Source: Avedoeria sp964651245
GTDB taxonomy: Bacteria > Chloroflexota > Anaerolineae > Epilineales > Epilineaceae
DNA: 64,000 nt
Assembly (NCBI GenBank): GCA_964651245.1
Contig: CAZYVI010000020.1
Span: 1 to 64,000, forward strand
Direction of reading: 5' to 3'
Positions 8,075 through 16,787 of the stretch are shown here, piece by piece (position 1 is the stretch's first letter; the number at the start of each line of letters is the position of its first letter). The position numbers and the translations under genes are program-made. Under the pieces are notes generated by a model, which worked only from the letters and a program-made list of their open reading frames with translations, was not told where the DNA came from and did not search any database.

Positions 8075-11000
8075 CTACCGCACCGGCGCCCCGTCGTACC
8101 GCCGGCCGCCCCTCAGTCGCTCGCCCTTCATCACGACGCCGTGCGGCCCCACCGTGGCGCCGTCGCCGATGTGCGCGTCGTAGAGGACGACGGCGTCGGC
8201 GCCCACGGTGGCGCTGCGGCCGACCGTCACGCGGCCGATCTTGAGGATGCGGTCCTCGAAGCTGTGGGCCTGGAAGTGGCCGAGCACGACGGCGTCGTCG
8301 CCGAACGAGAGCATGTCGGGGTCCACCACCTGGGCGAAGCCGGGGCCGAGCACCACCCGGCGTCCCAGCTGCAGGCCGAACGCCCGAAGACAAGCGTTCA
8401 GCGCCAGCGTGCCCTCGAGCCTCGCCAGCACCGGCCGGGCCCAGGCGCCCCACGCCATGTAGACGAAGTCCCACCGTCCGCACCAGCCGCTCCAGAACGC
8501 GTGCCGCCCGGGCTGGACGCGGCCCAGCAGCGCCCACTTCAGCCCGCTGGCCGCGCCGACCAGCGCGCCGCCGGCGGCCAGCGTCGCCAGCGGCGCCGCG
8601 GCCAACGCCACCATCGGGCCGCCGCGCGCCGCGGCCGCCATCGCCCACAGCCACAGCGCGCCGGCGGCGATCGGCCCAGCCGGCAGCGCCAGCCGCAGCG
8701 TCTCCCAGCCGGCCCGCGTCGACCAGCGCAGCGCGTCGGGCGCGTGGGTCAGCCGGCGGTCCGCCGCCACGACCTCGCGCCGCGGCAGCGGCATCGCCGG
8801 CAGGCCGAACCAGGCCGAGCCGGGCCCGACCGCGCGCGCGTCCGGCGCCGTCGCCACGCCGACGAACAAGCCGTCGGGCCAGTCATGGCCGGCGGCCAGG
8901 ACGGCGTGGTTGCCCAGGAACGTGTCGCGGCCGAAGCGCGTCGCGGCCAGGACGAGCCGGCCGCGGTCGACCGCCGGCCCGGCCAGGTAGACGCCGTCGG
9001 CGAAGAACGAACCCGCGCCGATCGTCACCAGCTCCGGCACGGTGTCGTGGATCGTGCTGATCTCGCTGCCGCGGCCGATGCGCATGCCCGCCGCCCGCAG
9101 CCAGACCGGCCAGAGCATGGCGCCCGACAGCCACCGCCCGGCCGACTCGACGGCGCGCGCCTTGGCCGCGGCCCGTACCGCGGCCAGGCTCCGGACCGGC
9201 ACCGTCGCGGCGCGGACCGGACCCGCCAACCGCAGCAGGGCCGCCCGGCCGATCAGCCCGCCGACGACACCCGCCATGCCCGCCAGCACCGCCGCGCCCG
9301 CCGCCGCCGGCAGTGCCCGCGGCGCCGCCAGCCAGCCGATCAGCGCGCCGGCGTCGAGCCCCAGCGCGCCGACCACGGCGGCGAGCAGGCCCGCCGGCAG
9401 CGCCCAGCCCAGCGCCGTCGCCGCCAGCCGGCCGCCGACGACGATGGCCGCGTACGCCGCCGGATGCAGCGGCGCCGCCAGCCCGCCGCGGTCGTCGATC
9501 GGCGCCGGCGGCCCGACCAGACCGACGTCTACCGCCAGGACCCCCGCGGCGCGGCGGCCCGGCGCCACGCACCCGCCGTCGGCGAGAACCGACAGCGCCG
9601 CGAGCTGCGCCCCGTCGCCCAGCCGGCCGCCGGCGCCGACGGCGGCGCGGGCCGCCAGCGTCGCGCCGGCGCCGACGGTGACGGGCGCGACGGTGATGCC
9701 GTCGGCCGCGAACCGGACCGGCTCGAGCCGCGCGTCGCGCCCCAGCGAGGCGCCGTCGCCGATCGCGACGACGTCCCAGCCGCCACCGGCCAGGTCGACG
9801 CCGCGGCCGAGGTGGACGTCGCGGCCGATGCGCGCGCCGAGCGCCCGCAGCGCCGCCGCCTGCAGCGCCGTGCCCTCGACGAGCGCCCACGGCACCGCCC
9901 GCGCCGCGCGCGCCGTCGCCCAATGCGCGAGGTGAAACGACCCCCACAGCGGGTAGTGTCCCGGCCGGTAGCGGCCGATCACGGCGCGACGGACGGCGAC
10001 GGCCCAGGCCAGGCCGAGCGGCAGGCGCAGCGCTCGCAGCCCTGCCGCCAGCAGCGGCAGCCCCGCCAGGGCCAGCATCGGACCGACCGCCGCGACGGCG
10101 CGCGGCGCGGCGACGAACGCCACGGCGTAGGCCGCCGCGCTGAGCAGCGCGACCTCGGCCGCCAGCCAACCGAGCTGGATCACGCTGAACCGGGTGACGG
10201 ATGGCGCGGCGTCGACCGCCGCGGGCGTCGGGGCGCCGGTGTCGCCGCCGTCCTCGGTTGCCCGCACCCGCCAGCGCGCCGCCAGTCCCGCTGCCGTCGG
10301 CGCGTCGTACAGATCGCGCACGCCCAGCGCCGCGGCCCCGGCCGGGAGGCGGTCGGCGTCGGCGCGCAGGGCGACGACGACGGCGACGGCGGTGAGCGAC
10401 GTGCCGCCCAGGTCGGCGAAGAAGTCGGCCGTCGCATCGTCGACGGGCACGCCGAGCGCAGCTTCGAACGCGGCCGCGACGGCGATGGCGCGGGCGTCGT
10501 GCCGCGCGGCGGCACCGGCAGGGGCCGGGACGCCGCGCGGCGCGTCGGCGGCGGCCCGCGCGTCGGCCGCGCTCAGCGTCGGCGGCAGCGCGCGGCGGTC
10601 GAGCTTGCCGCCGATCGCCGTGGGCAGGTCGTTGGCGATGCGGAAGCGCGACGGCACCATGTGCGCCGGCAGCTCGGCCGCCAGCGCCGCGGCCAGGTCG
10701 CGCGCCGCCGGCGGCGCGGCGGGCCGCTCGGGCACCACATGCGCCACCAGCACCGCCGCCGGGCCGTCGCCCTCGACGGTGGCGGCGGCGGCGCGGACGC
10801 CATCGAGGGCCGCCAGACGGGCCTCGATCGCCTCGAGCTCGATGCGGTGGCCGCGGACCTTGACCTGGGCGTCGAGCCGGCCGCGGTGCTCGAGGTCGCC
10901 GTCGGGCCGGCGGCGCACCCGGTCGCCGGTGCGGTAGATCCGGCCGAAGCGCGGGTGGTCGACGAACCGCAGGGCGGTCTGCGCCGGCTGGCCGAGGTAG

Positions 11001-12223
11001 CCGCGGGCCACCGCCCGGCCGGCGATGGCCAGCTCGCCGTCGACGCCGATCGGCACCTCGTCGGGACCGTCGTCGGTCGGGGGACGGGCGCTGGGGTCGG
11101 CGTCGCGCGCCGAGCCGACGGGGACGCCTCCGTCCGGGACCGCGGCGCCGCCGATGGCCAGGACATGGCCGCGGCTGCCGGGCACCGGCCGGCCGATCGT
11201 CACCGCCCCGCCGGGGACGATGTCGGCGCGGGTGCAGGTCACCGTGCACTCGGTGGGGCCGTAGCCGTTCACCAGCCGCCGGCCGCGGGACCAGCGGTTG
11301 GCCAGGTCGGCGGGCAGCGGCTCGCCGCCGACGTAGAGCAGCCGCAGCGCCTGCAGGGCGGCGGCGGGGTCCGGGCAGGCCATCATCCGCAGCAGCGTCG
11401 GCGGCGGGCACAGGACGGTGATCCGGTGTTGGTGGAGCCACGCCGGCAGGTCGGGCCCGAGCCGCAGCGTGGCGTCGTCGAGCGCGACGAGCGTCGCGCC
11501 GCTGGCCAGCGCCAGCCAGGCCTCCTCGATGGACGAGTCGTAGGCCGGCGACGAGCACAGCGCCACCCGGTCGCCGGGCCCGAGCCCAAACGCCGCCCGG
11601 TCGCCGTCGACGAGGGCGACGATGCTGCGGTGCTCGACGGCGACGCCCTTGGGCCGGCCCGTCGTGCCCGACGTGTAGACGACGTAGGCCAGCGCCGTGT
11701 CGTCGGACCGGGCGGCGGTCGTCGTGCCGTCGGGGGGAGCGACCGCGGCGGCGGTCGGCGGGCCGGACGCGCCGGCGGCGGTGCTGATCGGCGCCGAGTC
11801 GCCCGGGCCGCCCGGGTCGACGACCGGCCGTCCACCGGCCTCGACGGCGCGCGAGGGGCGGGCGACGACGGCGACCGGCGCGGCGTCGTCGAGGAGGGCG
11901 GAGCGGTGGGCCTCGGGCGCGGCGGGGTCGAGGCCGACGAAGGCCCCGCCGGCCAGGAGCACGCCCAGCTGGGCGGCGACGAGCGCCGGGTCGTCGCGCT
12001 CGAGCAGCAACGCCACGCGGTCGTCGCGCCCGATGCGGCCGCGCAGGCGCGCCGCGATCGCGTACGCCCAGCCAGCGAGCGCGTCGTAGCGCAGCGCGAC
12101 GGCCGCGCGGCCGGGTCCGGCCGGCACCTCGAGCGCGATGCCTGCCGGGTGGCGGCGGGCGGCGGCCAGGAAACGGTCGTGGAGGAGCGGGCCGAGCGGC
12201 TCGGCCGGATGGGGCGGCGGCAT
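8075..12223 (-). CDS. Single-module membrane NRPS, epsilon-poly-L-lysine synthetase (Pls)-like
   Basis: A 1382-residue protein with domains adenylation - thiolation - membrane/beta-helix terminal region, and no condensation or thioesterase domain. The adenylation domain has YTSGTTGRPKG (about 178-188), NGYGPTE and YRTGD. The carrier domain has DLGGTSL, whose Ser (about 608) would take phosphopantetheine. The rest (about 680-1382) matches the NRPS terminal domain of Pls: hydrophobic segments alternating with three acyltransferase-like left-handed beta-helix regions (GRYRPGHYPLWGSF; IGRGSEISTIHDTVPE; DDAVVLGHFQAHSFEDR). Pls is a similar length and polymerises lysine by iterative isopeptide formation. 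The acidic residue in YDSSIEE of the substrate pocket fits a cationic amino acid (inference). The ATG at 12223 lacks a clear ribosome binding site; TACAAT lies 8 bases ahead of it. Confidence 0.85.
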   Translation of the reverse strand: MPPPHPAEPLGPLLHDRFLAAARRHPAGIALEVPAGPGRAAVALRYDALAGWAYAIAARLRGRIGRDDRVALLLERDDPALVAAQLGVLLAGGAFVGLDPAAPEAHRSALLDDAAPVAVVARPSRAVEAGGRPVVDPGGPGDSAPISTAAGASGPPTAAAVAPPDGTTTAARSDDTALAYVVYTSGTTGRPKGVAVEHRSIVALVDGDRAAFGLGPGDRVALCSSPAYDSSIEEAWLALASGATLVALDDATLRLGPDLPAWLHQHRITVLCPPPTLLRMMACPDPAAALQALRLLYVGGEPLPADLANRWSRGRRLVNGYGPTECTVTCTRADIVPGGAVTIGRPVPGSRGHVLAIGGAAVPDGGVPVGSARDADPSARPPTDDGPDEVPIGVDGELAIAGRAVARGYLGQPAQTALRFVDHPRFGRIYRTGDRVRRRPDGDLEHRGRLDAQVKVRGHRIELEAIEARLAALDGVRAAAATVEGDGPAAVLVAHVVPERPAAPPAARDLAAALAAELPAHMVPSRFRIANDLPTAIGGKLDRRALPPTLSAADARAAADAPRGVPAPAGAAARHDARAIAVAAAFEAALGVPVDDATADFFADLGGTSLTAVAVVVALRADADRLPAGAAALGVRDLYDAPTAAGLAARWRVRATEDGGDTGAPTPAAVDAAPSVTRFSVIQLGWLAAEVALLSAAAYAVAFVAAPRAVAAVGPMLALAGLPLLAAGLRALRLPLGLAWAVAVRRAVIGRYRPGHYPLWGSFHLAHWATARAARAVPWALVEGTALQAAALRALGARIGRDVHLGRGVDLAGGGWDVVAIGDGASLGRDARLEPVRFAADGITVAPVTVGAGATLAARAAVGAGGRLGDGAQLAALSVLADGGCVAPGRRAAGVLAVDVGLVGPPAPIDDRGGLAAPLHPAAYAAIVVGGRLAATALGWALPAGLLAAVVGALGLDAGALIGWLAAPRALPAAAGAAVLAGMAGVVGGLIGRAALLRLAGPVRAATVPVRSLAAVRAAAKARAVESAGRWLSGAMLWPVWLRAAGMRIGRGSEISTIHDTVPELVTIGAGSFFADGVYLAGPAVDRGRLVLAATRFGRDTFLGNHAVLAAGHDWPDGLFVGVATAPDARAVGPGSAWFGLPAMPLPRREVVAADRRLTHAPDALRWSTRAGWETLRLALPAGPIAAGALWLWAMAAAARGGPMVALAAAPLATLAAGGALVGAASGLKWALLGRVQPGRHAFWSGWCGRWDFVYMAWGAWARPVLARLEGTLALNACLRAFGLQLGRRVVLGPGFAQVVDPDMLSFGDDAVVLGHFQAHSFEDRILKIGRVTVGRSATVGADAVVLYDAHIGDGATVGPHGVVMKGERLRGGRRYDGAPVR

Positions 12224-12250
12224 CGGCCGCCATTGTAGGGGAGGCCGATC

Positions 12251-12269
12251 GCGGGCTACGGCAGCCCGC
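12251..12269 (-). terminator. Stem-loop spanning the stop codon upstream of the NRPS gene
   Basis: GCGGGCT and AGCCCGC pair in a 7-bp stem with a 5-base loop. The stem overlaps the stop of the upstream secreted-protein gene and lies 28 bases before the NRPS start. It could attenuate read-through from one gene into the next. No T-run follows. Confidence 0.3.
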
Positions 12270-14283
12270 GCTGGGCCAGCGGCAGGAAGATCCGCGCCGC
12301 GGGCGGCTCGGGCACGAACGTCGGCGTGGCGCCGCCGGGGGTGGCGGTCGGCGGCGGCGCGGCGGTCGTGGCCGCCGGCGGGGCGGTCGGGGCGGCGGTA
12401 GGCAGGGCGTCGGGGCCGGGGACCAGGGCCAGCGCCCGGACGGCCGTTGTGTCGGCGACCTCGACGCCGCGGACCTCGGGGATGATGCCGCACGAGACGC
12501 GGCCCCCGAACCGGCCGCCGCTGCGCAGCAGGCGCAGGGCGTGCTTGCCGTCGGCCAGCGCGCGCAGGTCGACGTTGTGGAGCGTCGTCTGCGACCGGCC
12601 GGCGACGACGTCGGTCAGCGGGTGGAGGGCCGGGGCGTCCTCGTCGGAGCAGGTGGTGGCCTGGATCTGGGCGGTCAGCGAGCTGCCGGTGTTGCCCTCG
12701 GTGAGCGTGATCGAGACCTTGAGGTCGGCTCCTTCGGGCGTCAGCCGGGCCGTGCCCTTGACCATCGAGTTGCGCTCGTCCTCGAGCATGAAGTCCAGCG
12801 GCTTGGGCGGGTACTCGCGCGACGCGTCGCGGCGCTCGAAGACGACCACCGCCAGCGGCGCGTCGGCGTCGATGGTGGCGCGGCCGGTGCCGATCGGGAA
12901 GTCGGCCGCCGTCGCCAGGTCGACGGTGGCGGTGGCGCCCGGCCCCAGCGGCAACGCCAGGTCGCCGCGGCCCTGGCCGCTGCTGTCGTAGAGGCGCAGC
13001 CGGGCGGTCGTGGCGCCGTCGGCGGGGTTGTGGACGACGATCGCGGTCGAGACGAAGTCGGTGGCGCGCCGCACGACGGGCACGGCCCAGGCCGTGCTGA
13101 GGTCGCGCGGGCCGTAGGCGTTGTAGGCCGCCAGCGTGTTCACGACGCCGCCGACGCGCACGTCCTCGAGCGCGGCGGCCAGGACGGGGCCGCTGGCGGT
13201 GACGATCGCGCTGCCGTCGAACGGGGCGGGCGCGGCCGCGGCCGGCAGGCTGCGTCCGCCGGGCGAGAGGTCGACGAAGGCCGCGCCCCAGCCCTTGAGG
13301 CTGAAGGTCCGCTCGGCGGGGACGCCGGCGGCGGTTCCGTCGGCGGCCCGGTAGCGGAGCGTGGCCTCGACGGCCTTGTCGGACGCGTTGGCGATGGCGA
13401 CGAGCGTCCCGCCGTCGGCGGCGGCGCGAACGCGCGGCAGCACCTGGACGGTGGCCGCGGCGTCGAGCGGCCGGCCGACGATGCCGGCAGTGGCCGGGCC
13501 GGCGTGCTCGTCGATGTAGCCCAGCAGGGCCAGGTTGCGCGCGCCGCTGACCCGCAGCGCGCCCAGGAAGCCGCCGCCGACGTTCGGGCTCAGCGTCTCG
13601 GGGCCGAACAGGTTGGCCTCGACCGAGGTGTCCCATTCGGCCACTTGGTGGTCGGCCAGCGGCTCGGGGAACGACACCAGCGGCGCGCCGCTGGCCGGGT
13701 CGTGGATCATGAGGTCGGCCTGGCTGCCGGCGCCGGGCGCGGCGTTTTGGACGACGAGGACGCTCGACTGGCTGCCGACGTTCACGGCCATGAGCGGCAG
13801 CAGCAGGCTGCGCGCCGCCGGCGCCGCCTCGAACGCCGCGCCGGCGCCGCTGGCCCAGCGGGTGCGGGCCAGGGCGGCGATGGGCGCCGTCGACGTCAGC
13901 TCGGCCGCGAAGCTGCCGCCGCCGGCCTGCCCGGCCATGATCGAGAGGTCGTAGGCGGCGGTCCGGCCGGCGGCGACGGCGCCGCCGGTCAGGCCGGCGG
14001 CGGCGCCGTCGAACTTGGCGTAGAGCCGGAGCGTGGCCGAGGCGTCGGCGTCGCCGCCGTTGGCGGCCTCGATCGTCGTCTTGCCGTAGCCCTCCTGGCC
14101 GCGCGGCGCCAGCGCCCCGGCGGCGGCGTCCGGCGCGGCGGCCGCCAGGACGAGGCCGTAGCGGATCGCGTTCGTGTGGGCGTCGGGGAAGAAGGCCGCG
14201 CTGCCGGTCTGGGCATGGCCCGGACGGGCGGCAGCGGCGAGAAGGCCGGGGATGAGGACCAGGACGAGGGCACGGCGGGGCAT
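12256..14283 (-). CDS. Large secreted surface protein with repeated beta modules and C-terminal LPLA motif
   Basis: A 675-residue protein. GGAGG lies 5 bases before the ATG at 14283; the frame extends further upstream but that part is not needed. Residues 1-24 are a signal peptide (LVLVLIPGLLAAAA, cleavage near GHAQ). The body has several copies of a roughly 100-residue module with the pattern 'variable Pro, then ..xVVxNxxxx.A.xLxLYD..G' (for example VLVVQNAAPGAG, TAIVVHNPADGATTARLRLYDSSG). The C-terminus has an Ala/Pro/Thr linker and ends in ARIFLPLAQRGLP. The same modules occur in the 1092-residue protein at 19492. It lies 32 bases upstream of the Pls-like gene on the same strand and may be co-expressed with it. 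Function unknown; a cell-surface role is inferred. Confidence 0.7.
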   Translation of the reverse strand: MPRRALVLVLIPGLLAAAARPGHAQTGSAAFFPDAHTNAIRYGLVLAAAAPDAAAGALAPRGQEGYGKTTIEAANGGDADASATLRLYAKFDGAAAGLTGGAVAAGRTAAYDLSIMAGQAGGGSFAAELTSTAPIAALARTRWASGAGAAFEAAPAARSLLLPLMAVNVGSQSSVLVVQNAAPGAGSQADLMIHDPASGAPLVSFPEPLADHQVAEWDTSVEANLFGPETLSPNVGGGFLGALRVSGARNLALLGYIDEHAGPATAGIVGRPLDAAATVQVLPRVRAAADGGTLVAIANASDKAVEATLRYRAADGTAAGVPAERTFSLKGWGAAFVDLSPGGRSLPAAAAPAPFDGSAIVTASGPVLAAALEDVRVGGVVNTLAAYNAYGPRDLSTAWAVPVVRRATDFVSTAIVVHNPADGATTARLRLYDSSGQGRGDLALPLGPGATATVDLATAADFPIGTGRATIDADAPLAVVVFERRDASREYPPKPLDFMLEDERNSMVKGTARLTPEGADLKVSITLTEGNTGSSLTAQIQATTCSDEDAPALHPLTDVVAGRSQTTLHNVDLRALADGKHALRLLRSGGRFGGRVSCGIIPEVRGVEVADTTAVRALALVPGPDALPTAAPTAPPAATTAAPPPTATPGGATPTFVPEPPAARIFLPLAQRGLP

Positions 14284-14395
14284 GGAACCTCCGGGCGGCG
14301 CGCGTGGCACCGAACGGCGCCCGCGCGGCGGACCCCGGTCGGTCGGACAGCTGCGCCGTTCATAACCCTTTGGCCCGCTGCTGGGTTAGGCCCGC

Positions 14396-14842
14396 TCAGC
14401 CCTCAGGCTCGAAGTCCTCGGGCTCGGGATCGCGCCGGGCGGCCTTGGTGGCGGCGCGGTGGTGCTTGTCGTGCAACCGGGCCTCGCGCACCGCGCGCGG
14501 GACGTCGGTGGCCCAGCGGACGCGGTCGGGCGTGAGCGCGGCCGCGACGAGGTCGACGAAGCGCTCGGTGGCCGCGACGCGGTTTTGGTGCTGGCTGCGC
14601 TCGGTCTCGACGGTGATCCGCAGCAGCCCGTCGTCGGTCAGGCGGTCCTCGAGGTGCTCGAGGAGCAGGAAGCGCTGGGTGTCGGTGAGGGCGCGCGAGG
14701 TCCGCACGTTCCAGCGCAGCTCGACGCGGGTGGCGTTCGTCTGGGCGTGCTGGCCGCCGGGGCCGCTGGACATGCTGAAGCGCCAGTCGATCTCGGACGC
14801 CGGGATCGTCAGCTGGTCTTGGATCGGGATGCTCTCGCTCAT
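14396..14842 (-). CDS. arfB: Ribosome-rescue peptidyl-tRNA hydrolase ArfB (class I release factor-like)
   Basis: A 148-residue protein; ATG at 14842 with AGGAG 8 bases upstream. Residues 20-45 contain FSMSSGPGGQHAQTNATRVELRW split around the GGQ (29-31), the release-factor peptidyl-tRNA hydrolysis motif in the short stand-alone form of YaeJ/ICT1. The basic tail (HDKHHRAATKAARR) matches the family's C-terminal helix, which enters the mRNA channel of stalled ribosomes. Length agrees with ArfB (about 140). It hydrolyses peptidyl-tRNA on non-stop ribosomes. Transcribed alone, 155 bases downstream of the DUF6504-like gene. Confidence 0.88.
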   Translation of the reverse strand: MSESIPIQDQLTIPASEIDWRFSMSSGPGGQHAQTNATRVELRWNVRTSRALTDTQRFLLLEHLEDRLTDDGLLRITVETERSQHQNRVAATERFVDLVAAALTPDRVRWATDVPRAVREARLHDKHHRAATKAARRDPEPEDFEPEG

Positions 14843-14997
14843 CGGGTGCTCCTGGCAGGCGGGAAGGATCGCGGCGCCGTCCGCCGCAGGCGCCGGCGCC
14901 CACCCGGCGGTTGGCGGTCGGTGGCGCGCCCCAACCGTAGTCGACGCGGGCCGGTCGCGCCAACGGCCAACCGGCCAGGTTCGCCGGCGCCGGCGCG

Positions 14998-15255
14998 TCA
15001 GTCGAGCCGTCGGCCGACGAACCAGGCGTCGGCGCCGAGGTCGTGGTAGATCTCGCACACCAGGCCGCGGTGGGTCACGACGAGGTAGTAGCGGCGGTGG
15101 ATCTCGCCCTCGGGCGTCCACCACTCCAGGCGCGGCTCGCGCACCGCCTCGACCGACTCGACGCGGTGGGTCTCGCCGGCCCAGACGAACGCCTGCGGCC
15201 GGCCGTCGCCCTGGACGCGGACGCGGATCGGCACGCCGTCGGGGTACTGTCGCAC
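14998..15255 (-). CDS. Small DUF6504-like protein downstream of imuB
   Basis: An 85-residue protein rich in Trp, Arg and Tyr (FVWAGETHRVESV, WWTPEGEIHRRYY, YHDLGADAWFVGRRLD). This resembles the small DUF6504 family, which to my recollection often accompanies Y-family polymerase or ImuB genes. Its stop-proximal position, 28 bases after the imuB-like gene on the same strand, supports co-transcription in the SOS operon. The function is unknown; a role as accessory factor of translesion synthesis is inference from context. Confidence 0.65.
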   Translation of the reverse strand: MRQYPDGVPIRVRVQGDGRPQAFVWAGETHRVESVEAVREPRLEWWTPEGEIHRRYYLVVTHRGLVCEIYHDLGADAWFVGRRLD

Positions 15256-15283
15256 CGGCGGTCGCGCGGGCGGGGCGGGCGCG

Positions 15284-16567
15284 CTAGCCGGCGGGCGCGC
15301 CGACGGCCGGCGCCTCCCCGCCCGGCCACGGCACGAGCCGCGCCCGCCGCTCGTGCAGCGCGGCGGTGGCGTCGACGACCCGGCCCTGGCGGACGGCGTC
15401 GGGGCCGAAGCGCTGCTGGACGTCGCGCAGGGCGGCCTCGGCCTCGAGGCGGCGGGCGTGGGTGTGGCGGAAGAGGTCGAGCTGGTGGGCGGTCGTCGGG
15501 CAGAGGCCGCGGGCCAGGAGCTTGACGCGCTCGACGGGGCCGGCCCAGCGGACGGTGGCCATGAGGGCGTCGACGTGGGTCAGCAGGACCGACGGCTGGA
15601 TGGCGGGCTCGAGGAACGTCCGGCTGGCGGCGGCGACCTCGCCGCGCTCGAACGTCACGGTCAAGGCCAGGGCCGAGGCCATCTGGAAGCGCGCCGACAG
15701 CGGCCGCACCAGGTCGTAGACCAGCCGCTCGATCTGCCAGCGCAGGCTGCGCAGGTTGGCGACGGGCTCGGCGAAGACGTGCTCGGCCTCGAGGAACGGC
15801 GCGGCCCGCCAGGGCTGGATCGCGTCGTCGTCGTGGCCGTGCCCCAGCCGCCAGGCGCGCAGCCCCTCGTAGCCGAAGCGGGGCACGATGCCGCCCTGCG
15901 GCAGGGCGGCGTACTGGTGGACCTTGCCCAGGCCGAGGGCCACGATCCGGGCCTGGGTGGCGCCGGCCAGCGGCAGGTAGCGGATCGAGAGCCCGCCCAG
16001 GAAGGCGACCTCGCGGCCGCGCGGCAGCGCCATCGCCGGCCGGGCCTGGAGGTAGCGGGTGACGATCCGGCTCGTCAGCTTGCCGTGGGCGACGCCGACG
16101 CGGGCCGTCAGCCCGGTCGCCGCCGCGGCGCGCGCGGCGACGGCCTCGGCCAGCCGGGCCTCGTCGTCGCGGTCGCGCGCCAGGCCGGACGCGGCCAGCC
16201 AGGCGTGCTCGAGGTCGGCCGGCTCGACGGCGCCGGTGTACTCGGCCAGGGCGTCGAGCAGGCGCTGGAAGGCGTCGCGGTACGCCTCGGGCCGCGGCGC
16301 GACGACGACGAGCTCGGGGCAGAGCTGCCGGGCCTGGGCGATCGTCATGCCGCGCATCACCCCGGCCAGGTGGGCGGCGTGGGTCAGGTCCTCGACCGCC
16401 GGCGTGCCCGGCCGGGCGGCGGCGACGACGGCCGCCCGGTCGGCCAGCTCGGGCCGGTCGCGCACCTCGACGGCCATGGCGGCGTGGGGCAGGCTGACGC
16501 AGGCGATGCGGGCGGGGGCAGCGGGGGTGGTAGGGGGGGTAGAGAGGGCCGGGGTGGCGTGCGTCAT
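15284..16567 (-). CDS. imuB: ImuB-like Y-family DNA polymerase homologue (catalytically inactive type)
   Basis: A 427-residue protein; ATG at 16567 with GAGGA 9 bases upstream. The layout is that of a Y-family polymerase: N-terminal palm (IACVSLPHAAMAVEV), fingers/palm region, helix-hairpin-helix-like thumb (IRYLPLAGATQARIVALGLGKVHQ) and little-finger region near 300-400. The metal-binding acidic motif (DxDxF..) is replaced by CVSLPHAA, and the second motif (SIDEAYLD) reads EPADLEHAWLAA. Both changes are characteristic of ImuB, which scaffolds the ImuA-ImuB-DnaE2 mutasome rather than polymerising. It is preceded by a LexA-type operator and followed by the DUF6504-like gene. No dnaE2 is in the window. 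Confidence 0.82.
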   Translation of the reverse strand: MTHATPALSTPPTTPAAPARIACVSLPHAAMAVEVRDRPELADRAAVVAAARPGTPAVEDLTHAAHLAGVMRGMTIAQARQLCPELVVVAPRPEAYRDAFQRLLDALAEYTGAVEPADLEHAWLAASGLARDRDDEARLAEAVAARAAAATGLTARVGVAHGKLTSRIVTRYLQARPAMALPRGREVAFLGGLSIRYLPLAGATQARIVALGLGKVHQYAALPQGGIVPRFGYEGLRAWRLGHGHDDDAIQPWRAAPFLEAEHVFAEPVANLRSLRWQIERLVYDLVRPLSARFQMASALALTVTFERGEVAAASRTFLEPAIQPSVLLTHVDALMATVRWAGPVERVKLLARGLCPTTAHQLDLFRHTHARRLEAEAALRDVQQRFGPDAVRQGRVVDATAALHERRARLVPWPGGEAPAVGAPAG

Positions 16568-16630
16568 CGGCAGGGTCCTCGCCGGGTGGGCGGGCCGCAG
16601 GGGTCGCGCGGGCTGAACGGGAGCGGCACG

Positions 16631-16659
16631 AGTATATAGAACATGTGTTCGATCGTCAA
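16631..16659 (-). promoter_or_regulatory. imuB promoter with embedded LexA (SOS) operator
   Basis: Reading leftward, TTGACG (16659-16654), 17 bases, then TATACT (16636-16631) form a near-consensus sigma70 promoter. The spacer contains GAACATGTGTTC (16639-16650), a match to the Gram-positive-type LexA box CGAAC-N4-GTTCG. The operator between -35 and -10 would block RNA polymerase directly. It lies 72 bases upstream of the imuB start. The same module precedes the imuA-like gene at 30771-30799. Confidence 0.82.
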
Positions 16660-16787
16660 GAGGCGGCCGACGGGCGCGCCGACACCTCGCCGCTGGCCGG
16701 CGTGCGACCGAGCGCCTAGACTTCGTCGCGTCAACCGGCGTCGTGAGGACGGATCCCCCCGCCCCACATCGACCAGCGAGGCCGTCG

